Shown: piece after piece, positions 25,277-32,857 of the stretch | Position numbering within the stretch: position 1 is the first letter of the stretch | Layout: every line of letters begins with the position of its first letter | NCBI GenBank assembly: GCA_024222475.1 | Contig: JAAEPA010000730.1 | Location: 1 to 32,857, forward strand | From: Gammaproteobacteria bacterium | GTDB lineage: Bacteria > Pseudomonadota > Gammaproteobacteria > JAAEPA01 | Direction of reading: 5' to 3' | Length of the DNA: 32,857 nucleotides | Made by a program: the position numbers and the translations under genes | Notes under the pieces: model-generated | Database searches by the model: none | Seen by the model: the letters and a program-made list of their open reading frames with translations, nothing else | Told to the model about the DNA's origin: nothing

Positions 25277-27484
25277 TCAGGCCGACAGTCTCAACGGCAA
25301 GCGGTCAAATCGCTGACCGGTTGCCGCGGTCAAGGCATTCGCGACCGCGGGTGCGATGACCGGTGTAGCCGGTTCCCCAACGCCGGTCGGTGGTTTTGCA
25401 GATTTGACAATGTGTACTTCGACCAGCGGCATCTGGTTCATGCGCAACACGGTGTAGTCATGAAAATTGGATTGCACCACGCGCCCTTTATCAATAGCCA
25501 ATTCGCTGCTCAAGGTTGCCGACAATCCGAAACCCATACCACCTTCCATTTGTGCCACAACAATGTCCGGATTGATCGCGATGCCGCAGTCGACGGCGAT
25601 CACAACCCGGTCCACAGAAAAGCCCTTATTGGCATGTACGCTGACTTCGGCAACCTGTGCGACATAACTGTTGAAGGATTCGTGGACAGCGATGCCGCGC
25701 CCGCGCCCCGCCGCCATAGGTTGGCCCCAGCCCGCTTTTTCAGCCACCAGCTCCAACACGCCGAGCTGACGGGGATGGTCTTTCAACAAGGCACGCCGAA
25801 ATTCGAGCGGATCCTTGTTCGCCACCAGCGCCAGTTGATCGATGAAGGTTTCAACCGCAAACGCCGTGTGAGTGGAACCGACCGAGCGCCACCACTGCAC
25901 CGGCACCGGGAGTTTTGTAGTATGCAGCTCAACGGTGACATTGGGAATCGCATAGGGCATATTGGATGCACCCTCGACCGAGGTGATGTCGATACCGTCC
26001 TTGACCAGACCGCCTTCAAACGCCGTGCCGGCGATGATGGATTGACCCACGATGCGGTGTTGCCAGGCGACCGGGTTACCGTCCGCGTCCAGTCCTGCTT
26101 CGAGCTTATGCACATACAGCGGCCGGTAATAGCCGGCGCGCATGTCGTCTTCGCGCGTCCAAACCAGTTTGACCGGCGCCTCGTCGTCAAGGGCCTTGAC
26201 GATGGTGGCGGTTTCGACCAGATAATCCGACTGCGGATTGGCGCGACGGCCAAACGATCCACCGGCATAGAGCATGTTGATTTTCACTTGTTCCGGTGCG
26301 ATACCGAACACACTGGCCACCGCGTTCTGATCCCCTGTTTGGAACTGATCACCGTTCCAGATTTCCACGCCGTCTTTGTGACGTTGCATGACACAGTTCA
26401 TCGGTTCGAGTGTAGCATGCGCCAGAAAAGGAAATTCCAGGGTCGCCTGCAGCGTACTACTGGCCGACTGCATGGCGTTTGATACATCACCGTCCTTGCG
26501 CGCCACAGTCCCCGGTTTATTGGCCAGCACCTTATATTCTGCCAACAGCTCATCGGAGCCGAGCGCGAAGGCACCACTCTCGTCCCAGTCGATTTGCAAG
26601 GCGTCACGACCTTTTTTAGCACTCCAAAAATCCTTGCCGAGTACCGCCACACCATTAGGAATTTCAACGATCGCATCGACACCTGCAATGGTTTTGGCTT
26701 TGCTGGCATCAAATGACTTTACTTTTGCGCCAAAGCGCGGTGGATGCGCGACCAGCGCAGTCAGCATGCCGGGTAGTTTCACGTCTTGGGTAAACATTGC
26801 CGTGCCGTTGGTTTTTGCCTTGCTATCCTTGCGCGGCAAGCGGGTGCCGATGAGCCGGAACTCTTTGGGGTCTTTCAAAAACACCTCTTCCGGTACGACT
26901 TGCTGCGCGGCGAGTTCCGCCAGTTCGCCGAAACTGGCCTGGTGACCACTGCCCGGGTTGCGTAACACGCCGTCCTGCACAGTGATATCACTCGCTTCAA
27001 CATTCCATTTCTTTGCCGCTGCGGTCACCAGCATTTCGCGCGCGGCGGCACCGGCCTTGCGCATTTGTTCATAGGAATTGGCGATGGCGGTACTGCCGCC
27101 CGTGCCCTGCATCTTACCCCAGAACAGATTGTTATAGGTATTGGCATCGGCCTGCGCGCCTTCGACGTCAATTTGCGACCAAGCGGCATCGAGTTCTTCG
27201 GCCACCAGCGTCGCCAAGCCCGTGTAAGTACCCTGCCCCATTTCCAAATGCTTGATAGTGACCGTGACCCGATCATCTGCACCGATACGCACGAAGGCGT
27301 TGGGCTCGAAATTCGTTGCCGCCATCATCTCACCACCGGCCTTACCCGGTCCAGCTTGTGACTGAGCCGGTTCTTCCCGGCTGCAACCGGGTAACAACAT
27401 ACCCAGAGTCAAACCGGCGCCAGCGCTCGCGGTCATCACCAAAAACTGACGGCGGCTTAGACTTACTTTGTTTTCCTGTTTCAT
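25277..27484 (-). CDS. Molybdopterin-binding aldehyde/xanthine-type dehydrogenase, large subunit (isoquinoline 1-oxidoreductase beta-like)
   Basis: Tat-like [77 protein letters not shown]. Start re-set from 27547 to MKQENK at 27484. Confidence 0.93.
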   Translation of the reverse strand: MKQENKVSLSRRQFLVMTASAGAGLTLGMLLPGCSREEPAQSQAGPGKAGGEMMAATNFEPNAFVRIGADDRVTVTIKHLEMGQGTYTGLATLVAEELDAAWSQIDVEGAQADANTYNNLFWGKMQGTGGSTAIANSYEQMRKAGAAAREMLVTAAAKKWNVEASDITVQDGVLRNPGSGHQASFGELAELAAQQVVPEEVFLKDPKEFRLIGTRLPRKDSKAKTNGTAMFTQDVKLPGMLTALVAHPPRFGAKVKSFDASKAKTIAGVDAIVEIPNGVAVLGKDFWSAKKGRDALQIDWDESGAFALGSDELLAEYKVLANKPGTVARKDGDVSNAMQSASSTLQATLEFPFLAHATLEPMNCVMQRHKDGVEIWNGDQFQTGDQNAVASVFGIAPEQVKINMLYAGGSFGRRANPQSDYLVETATIVKALDDEAPVKLVWTREDDMRAGYYRPLYVHKLEAGLDADGNPVAWQHRIVGQSIIAGTAFEGGLVKDGIDITSVEGASNMPYAIPNVTVELHTTKLPVPVQWWRSVGSTHTAFAVETFIDQLALVANKDPLEFRRALLKDHPRQLGVLELVAEKAGWGQPMAAGRGRGIAVHESFNSYVAQVAEVSVHANKGFSVDRVVIAVDCGIAINPDIVVAQMEGGMGFGLSATLSSELAIDKGRVVQSNFHDYTVLRMNQMPLVEVHIVKSAKPPTGVGEPATPVIAPAVANALTAATGQRFDRLPLRLSA

Positions 27485-27497
27485 GATCATCCCCTCC

Positions 27498-27953
27498 CTA
27501 CAACAACGCCTTGGACGCCTGTTTGATGGCGGCGCGTATGCGGACATAAGTGTTGCAACGACAGATATTGCCCGTCATGGCATCGTTGATGTCCTCGTCA
27601 GTGGGGTGCGAGTTGCGATTCAACAAATCGACCGCCGACATAATCTGGCCTGACTGACAGTAGCCGCACTGCACGACGTCGAGCTTCTCCCAGGCAACTT
27701 GCACTGCTTTTGCTACCGCGGAATCCAGTCCTTCAATGGTCGTCACCAACTTCCCTTCAGCTGCTGAGACTGGTGTAACACAGGAACGGATGGCCTTGCC
27801 GTCGAGATGCACCGTGCAAGCCCCGCACAACGCCATGCCGCATCCATACTTGGTGCCGGTCAAACCGATGCTGTCACGGATGGCCCATAACAGGGGGGTA
27901 TCGGGGTCGATATCGAGTTGCTGCGGGGAGCCATTAATGGTGAGCTGGATCAT
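27498..27953 (-). CDS. (2Fe-2S)-binding small subunit (isoquinoline 1-oxidoreductase alpha-like)
   Basis: [20 protein letters not shown] and [18 protein letters not shown]...[16 protein letters not shown]. Confidence 0.95.
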   Translation of the reverse strand: MIQLTINGSPQQLDIDPDTPLLWAIRDSIGLTGTKYGCGMALCGACTVHLDGKAIRSCVTPVSAAEGKLVTTIEGLDSAVAKAVQVAWEKLDVVQCGYCQSGQIMSAVDLLNRNSHPTDEDINDAMTGNICRCNTYVRIRAAIKQASKALL

Positions 27954-28175
27954 GCCGGGTGTCCTCCAACGCTGTGTCAGATTCTGAAAGGCTGTCGGTT
28001 TTAGGACGTATCTACTACAGAAAAGCGCCGGTCTGAGACCACTTTCCCAATCCTTTTCGTTAAACAGCTAAGGAGTTATTGAACTCGTCCTAAAGCTCCA
28101 CCTTCCAGCCCTACTTTTCCCTCAAACTATCGGAAAAATGTTCTCTATTCAAGGCTTTTTTGTTTCGACCACCTT

Positions 28176-28580
28176 TCAAGTAGGAGCCTCTAAGTCCAGT
28201 ACGATTCTGCGGCTATAGCTGGGCGGGCCCTTGGGCTCGTAACGATTTGAAAATCCGAGGGGCTCATTGGGGATATCAATGAAGTTCTTATCGATGCGAT
28301 CGTTGCCGTTTTCGTCATAATACACCAGCAAGGCGTACTCGCCGTGGGGCACGTTCTCGATGCGATAGATCTTGCGGCCGTCGAGGGGCTGTTTCACGGC
28401 CTTCGCCGGATCGCGCAAATCGGCGAACGCGTTCGCCGAATCAAACAGCAGGAACGCAACGGTTCCCGTAGCGGGCGGGTTATCCAGGCGTACCGTCAAT
28501 TCTGCCGCGCTCGCAACCACACCCCATTTCAACAGGAAGAGGCTCAACAGTAAAGCTCGCCAGGTGTCCTGCGATTTCAT
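28176..28580 (-). CDS. DUF2141 domain-containing secreted protein
   Basis: LTVRLDNPPATGTVAFLLFDSANAF... HGEYALLVYYDENGNDRIDKNFIDIPNEPLGFSN. Confidence 0.88.
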   Translation of the reverse strand: MKSQDTWRALLLSLFLLKWGVVASAAELTVRLDNPPATGTVAFLLFDSANAFADLRDPAKAVKQPLDGRKIYRIENVPHGEYALLVYYDENGNDRIDKNFIDIPNEPLGFSNRYEPKGPPSYSRRIVLDLEAPT

Positions 28581-28658
28581 TTATGCACCAACAGCTGACG
28601 ACCAGAATCGGAAACCCTTGGTAAGATTAAAGCTGGATGACTGTCTCCCCAATAAAAC

Positions 28659-28699
28659 GGAATGCGTAAGTCAGAATAACGCACTAACATACGCATTCC
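28659..28699. repeat. Perfect 10-bp inverted repeat (ggaatgcgta ... tacgcattcc)
   Basis: Arms 28659-28668 and 28690-28699, 21-nt spacer, in the intergenic gap before the ankyrin gene. Confidence 0.65.
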
Positions 28700-28757
28700 A
28701 CCTAGGCTCTATGACCGATTATGAAATAGATCGGTATTTCCAGCCCTTGCCCAATGC

Positions 28758-29744
28758 TTACGCAGAGATAGCCTCTTGCTCCGGGAGAATCTCTTGCTCC
28801 GCTGCCTCTCCCGCCGCCCCGGCCTCGGCTTTCAATCTTTTGGCGGCCAATTCCTCTGGGGTAAGCAAATTACCTTTGGCATCTCGCTCTTCCTTGAAGG
28901 TTGCCAGAAAATCTCTCGCGGCCTGGTCAGAGGCTTCATTGATTTCCTCAGGGGAGAAATCCGCGGTCTTTATATTGGCAAGAAAGACCTCCACCGCCGC
29001 TAGGGAGGCACCCTTAAGTTCCGCCTTCAGAGGTGGCAATTCCCGGCCTTCGGCTATGGTGGCCTGTCTGGCAATCTCCTTGGCAGATTCCTTGACCTCT
29101 TCAAGCCAGGCGATCTTCAGTGCCTCTCCCTCCTCATCATAGTCCATCCCGCCTAACAGTTCCGCAAGCTCATCATACCCGAAGGTCTCTGCCAAAACCG
29201 CAGGCCGATTACCATGACTGTCCTTGGCCTCAGGATCCGCCCCCAGTTCCAGAAGCAGTTTGGCAACCTCTGTCTGCCCTTTTCTGGCGGCTTCATGCAG
29301 CGGAGATATTCCCTTGTAGTTCTGCTGATTAATAAGATCATCGGCACCCTTTTCAATCAAGGCCCTTATAATCTCGGGGTGTCCCTTTTTGCAGGCCTCG
29401 TGCAAGGCAGAAGAATCCTTACTGTCTATCCGATTGGCCTTGGCTTTCTTTTTAAGCAATAGCGCCACAATCTCGGTATGCCCCCGTTTGGCGGATTCTT
29501 GCAGCGCAGTACGTCCTTTATGATCCGCAATATCAGGTTTCGCGCCCGCTTTTAATAGGGCTCGAACAATTTCTAGGTATCCACCTTTGGCCGCACCCTG
29601 AAGGGCCGTTTTTTTCTCGACATTGAGCCTATTCGGTTTTATTTTCTTTCCCTTAAGAAGTCGCTTAACTTCTTCCAGATTCCCTTTTTCTGCGGCATCG
29701 TGAAGTGGGGTCGCCATTTTTTTATTTTCACGTGCTTTGCCCAT
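28758..29744 (-). CDS. Ankyrin repeat protein
   Basis: ATPLHDAAEKGNLEEVKRLLKG, TALQGAAKGGYLEIVRALLKAGAKPDIADHKGRTALQESAKRGHTEIVALLL, further repeats through residue ~170, then an Ala/Glu-rich tail. Confidence 0.93.
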   Translation of the reverse strand: MGKARENKKMATPLHDAAEKGNLEEVKRLLKGKKIKPNRLNVEKKTALQGAAKGGYLEIVRALLKAGAKPDIADHKGRTALQESAKRGHTEIVALLLKKKAKANRIDSKDSSALHEACKKGHPEIIRALIEKGADDLINQQNYKGISPLHEAARKGQTEVAKLLLELGADPEAKDSHGNRPAVLAETFGYDELAELLGGMDYDEEGEALKIAWLEEVKESAKEIARQATIAEGRELPPLKAELKGASLAAVEVFLANIKTADFSPEEINEASDQAARDFLATFKEERDAKGNLLTPEELAAKRLKAEAGAAGEAAEQEILPEQEAISA

Positions 29745-30033
29745 AAATTTCTTTCCTCTCAGTAAAATAGTGAATAGTGTTTCATGCGGATGGTTTTCAA
29801 AAACTCAGAAGTTTTTAAATATCGCAACGCCCCATATTGTAGCAGTATTTATTTCCTGCACCTTTAAATAATAATTACATTTATTCATTAAATATGTATT
29901 TACGTATTGCTGAATAAGAATGGAAATATTTCTGTCATCATTATTTAATATTAATGAAATATAATGTGTCGATCGCCTATATCATTGATCGTCAGAGATC
30001 CCTTACACTCATTTACAGCGAACGCCTGAGGCA

Positions 30034-30783
30034 ATGAAACCAACACTGCTATTGCTTACCTTGTATTGCTTCCTGATCAGCTCTGCACAGGCGGAGACCG
30101 TGACCTTTTCCAGCAGTAACAAACGGGTCAATCTCCTTGAGCTTTATACTTCGGAAGGGTGCAGCAGCTGTCCGCCGGCAGACCAATGGCTAAGCCGCTT
30201 CCAGAATGACGACACACTATGGAAAGAACTTATCCCAGTGGCCTTCCATGTGGACTATTGGAATTATATTGGCTGGCCAGACCGCTTTGCCTCACCACGG
30301 TACAGCAAGCGACAAAGGGATTATGCGATAAACGGAAATGTCAGCACCGTGTACACGCCGGGTATTCTGCTCAATGGTCGGGAATGGCGTTCCTGGCATT
30401 ATATGAGGCCGCTCGATCTGGGCAACTCCGAAAATGCGGGCAAACTCAGTGTTGACCTGAACAACGATAAATTTACCGCCCACTTTCAAACCGTTCAGAA
30501 GCCGACACTGAAAGTTTACTTGAATATCGTCATTCTCGGATTTGATTTAATCACCAAGGTGAAAGCCGGAGAAAATCGGGGACGGGAACTGGAGCATGAT
30601 TTTGTGGTACTGGGCTATAGTCGGCGACCCATGGTGCAAATGGAAAACAGCTATTCGGTATCGGATATACTGCCGGAACAGATTGCACCGGCAGTAAAGA
30701 CAGGTCTGGCAGCTTGGGTGGATTATGCAGATGACCTCACTCCCGTGCAGGCCACGGGCGGCTGGTTGTCGCGTAAGAATTAA
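30034..30783 (+). CDS. DUF1223 domain-containing secreted thioredoxin-fold protein
   Basis: Signal peptide, LLELYTSEGCSSCPPADQWLSRF, HVDYWNYIGWPDRFASPRYSKRQRDY, YTPGILLNGREWR. Confidence 0.93.
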   Translation: MKPTLLLLTLYCFLISSAQAETVTFSSSNKRVNLLELYTSEGCSSCPPADQWLSRFQNDDTLWKELIPVAFHVDYWNYIGWPDRFASPRYSKRQRDYAINGNVSTVYTPGILLNGREWRSWHYMRPLDLGNSENAGKLSVDLNNDKFTAHFQTVQKPTLKVYLNIVILGFDLITKVKAGENRGRELEHDFVVLGYSRRPMVQMENSYSVSDILPEQIAPAVKTGLAAWVDYADDLTPVQATGGWLSRKN

Positions 30784-30813
30784 GGAAGGACTCAAAAATA
30801 GCTGGGATCGATC

Positions 30814-30836
30814 TATACCCATTCGTCATGGGTATA
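30814..30836. repeat. Isolated terminal fragment of the 167-bp repeat family; palindrome between convergent genes
   Basis: tatacccattcgtcatgggtata; acccattcgtcatgggtata differs at one position from the 3' end of copy A (acccatccgtcatgggtata). Confidence 0.65.
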
Positions 30837-30844
30837 AAGCCCAA

Positions 30845-32857
30845 CTATTCCTGCCCTTCCCGAATCAACATCAGCATGTCTTCCACTGTCATCCGGCCAC
30901 TCATCTCGCTGCCCTCCAGCAGGCTGTCGGCGAGGTCACGTTTATACCGGTGCAGTCCCACGATCTTGTCTTCGATGGTGCCACGGGCGACCAGTCGATA
31001 GACGGTCACGGGACGCTGCTGGCCGATGCGATGGGCACGATCCGAGGCCTGGTCCTCCACCGCCGGATTCCACCAGGGGTCCAGGTGGATGACATAGTCC
31101 GCAGCAGTGAGATTCAGCCCCTGGCCTCCGGCCTTGAGGCTGATCAGGAACAGCTCGCCACGGCCGGCCTGAAAGGCATCGACGGCGGTCTTGCGATTTT
31201 TGGTGGAAGTAGAACCATCTAAATACTGATAAGAAACCCCTTGGGCATCGAGATATTCGCGAATCAGCGCTAGATGGCCTACGAACTGGCTGAAAACCAG
31301 GGCCTTGTGACGATTGTCGCGCAGTTCCTTAACGATTTCGGCGAAGGCCTGCAGTTTGGCGCTGGAGATATCCGTTTCCGGCATCACCAACCGTGGATTA
31401 CAACAGACCCGGCGTAGCCGCATGATCTCGGCCAGCGCCCTCACGCGTTGTTGGCCTGGGTTTTCCTGTGGTTCCGCCATGCGCTCCACGGCCTGGCGGC
31501 GCAGGGCCTCGTACAGGGCAGTCTCGGCATCGCTGAGTTCCACATGCAGGGTAATCTCGGTACGCGGCGGCAATTCGGTAAGCACGTCGCTCTTCAGCCG
31601 GCGTAAAATAAAGGGCCGAATCAGTTTTTTCAGCCGTTGTCGGGCCTCGCGATCATTATTGTTCTCTATGGGAAAGGCAAAACGCTGATTGAACCGCTCC
31701 AAAGAACCGAGCAAGCCCGGATTGATAAAACGAAACAGGTTCCACAACTCACCGAGATGGTTTTCGATGGGTGTGCCGGTGGTGATCATGCGAAAATCGC
31801 CACTAAGGGCCATCGCTGCCTTGGAACGCTTGGTGAAGGCGTTCTTGATGGCCTGAGCCTCGTCCGCGACGATGGTATGCCAGTGCACGGCGCACAAACG
31901 TTCAGACTCGCTTTGCAGCAGCCCGTAGCTGCAAACCACCAGGTCAAAAGCTCCCGCCTCATCCAACATCCGTTGCCGGTCGCCGGGACCGAAGCGCTGC
32001 GGCATCAGCGTGGGAGCAAAGCGGCTCGCCTCCTCCAGCCAATTCATACCCACCGAGGTAGGCGCCAGGATCAGGGTCGGTCCCTGGTCGGCACGGCTGA
32101 GTATCAGGGCCAGGGCCTGTACGGTCTTACCCAGACCCATATCGTCGGCCAAACAGGCACCCGCACCCCAATGAGCCAGGCGAGCCAACCAGCCGAAACC
32201 CTCGAGCTGATAATCGCGCAGCTCGGCCTGTAGCGTCGACGGGACTTCCGGCCTTAGATCACGGGCATCGTTGAGCCGGGCCAATTGGTCCCGCCAGGCC
32301 TTCGCCGCCTTGACTTTCATCCCCTCGGTAAGATCTTCCAGGGTGGTTGCCGCCAGGGGATGAAACCGCCCCTGATCACTAAAGGCGCGGATTTCCTCCA
32401 GGCGCTTGCGAAGCTCTTGAGTAAGATTCAGAAACTCTCCCTCTCCAAGTCGCACGAAGTGGCCGGGAGATTGAGAGATGAGCTCTAGCAGCTGAGACAT
32501 TTCCATGACCCGGCCGTCATCCAGACGCAAACCTCCCTCAAGACTGAACCAATCGCGTTGTTTGCGCACCGAGACCTGCATCTGGGTGATACCGGTCTCT
32601 CCACTGAGGCGGATCTTCTTGCCTTGCGGCCAATCAAGAGTGATGGCATCGTCCATCTTCTGGAGCCCAAGCAAGGTATCCAAGGCGTCTTCCGGATCGT
32701 CCAATAACCATTCCCATGCACTGTTTTCCACCAGCAATGGACATTGCGTCAGTACCTGTTCGGCAACTTGCCGCTCGATCTCTAGATCGCGGGTAGTTTG
32801 CAATTGTTTGCCTTCGATCTCAGCGAGCACGGTCGCGGCACCGCGGCCGGGATGGAA
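30845..32857 (-). CDS. SNF2-family DEAD/DEAH helicase, partial (5' end outside window)
   Basis: LADDMGLGKTVQALALILSR, IVADEAQAIKNAFTKRSKAAMALSGDFRMITTGTPIENHLGELWNLFRFINPGLLG, LKAGGQGLNLTAADYVIHLDPWWNPAVEDQASDRAHRIGQ. Frame stays open to 32857 (FHPGRGAATVLAEIEGK). Confidence 0.95.
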   Translation of the reverse strand, partial: FHPGRGAATVLAEIEGKQLQTTRDLEIERQVAEQVLTQCPLLVENSAWEWLLDDPEDALDTLLGLQKMDDAITLDWPQGKKIRLSGETGITQMQVSVRKQRDWFSLEGGLRLDDGRVMEMSQLLELISQSPGHFVRLGEGEFLNLTQELRKRLEEIRAFSDQGRFHPLAATTLEDLTEGMKVKAAKAWRDQLARLNDARDLRPEVPSTLQAELRDYQLEGFGWLARLAHWGAGACLADDMGLGKTVQALALILSRADQGPTLILAPTSVGMNWLEEASRFAPTLMPQRFGPGDRQRMLDEAGAFDLVVCSYGLLQSESERLCAVHWHTIVADEAQAIKNAFTKRSKAAMALSGDFRMITTGTPIENHLGELWNLFRFINPGLLGSLERFNQRFAFPIENNNDREARQRLKKLIRPFILRRLKSDVLTELPPRTEITLHVELSDAETALYEALRRQAVERMAEPQENPGQQRVRALAEIMRLRRVCCNPRLVMPETDISSAKLQAFAEIVKELRDNRHKALVFSQFVGHLALIREYLDAQGVSYQYLDGSTSTKNRKTAVDAFQAGRGELFLISLKAGGQGLNLTAADYVIHLDPWWNPAVEDQASDRAHRIGQQRPVTVYRLVARGTIEDKIVGLHRYKRDLADSLLEGSEMSGRMTVEDMLMLIREGQE

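Noticed and set aside
25412-26482. 356-aa plus-strand ORF opposite the molybdopterin subunit gene
   Set aside because: Fully antisense to a well-supported CDS; His/Arg/Asp-rich composition is typical of a reverse-frame open stretch.
27999-28094. tttaggacg / cgtcctaaa 9-bp inverted repeat upstream of the 2Fe-2S subunit gene
   Set aside because: Short arms with a ~77-nt spacer; could easily occur by chance, with no supporting second copy seen.
28372-29142. 256-aa plus-strand ORF spanning the DUF2141 and ankyrin genes
   Set aside because: Antisense to two well-supported genes; Ser/Ala-rich translation without recognisable motifs.
31637-32233. 198-aa plus-strand ORF opposite the SNF2 helicase
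   Set aside because: Antisense to conserved helicase motifs; no independent support.
1-32857. CRISPR array, rRNA genes, complete tRNA genes, integrase or transposase genes
   Set aside because: No regularly spaced repeats, no rRNA-like sequence, no full tRNA cloverleaf and no recombinase motifs in the ORF track were seen.

Overview
The window is 32.9 kb of a probable gammaproteobacterial chromosome. This is inferred from gene content and family resemblance; no search was run. Most of it is ordinary housekeeping sequence: smpB, dnaQ, rnhA, a SAM methyltransferase, mltD, a PP2C phosphatase, fabI, ppiD, a MoxR/DUF58/DUF4350/DUF4129/SpoIIM/RDD cluster, a molybdo-hydroxylase (Ior-like) operon with XdhC and a MobA-like protein, DUF2141, an ankyrin protein, DUF1223, and a SNF2 helicase truncated by the window edge. 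The most system-like accessory locus is 19.25-23.72 kb. It is a tight four-gene set: exported caspase-like (C14) protein with an EF-hand-like loop, TPR-like lipoprotein with a FlgO/CsgG-like region, zinc-ribbon membrane protein, and OsmC-like protein. Other notable structure: (i) a 54-codon ORF before smpB that reads as an antitoxin N-terminus fused in frame to a PIN-toxin C-terminus, apparently a deletion scar of a TA locus; (ii) two inverted 167-bp copies of a dispersed repeat with ATACCCAWTGAYG-type ends, plus two terminal fragments; (iii) several other inverted-repeat elements in intergenic gaps, one at the stop codon of a membrane-protein gene with a possible TTA duplication; (iv) a tRNA 3'-end-like remnant with a downstream terminator hairpin beside ppiD. 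Identities and alignments were made by eye and need computational confirmation.
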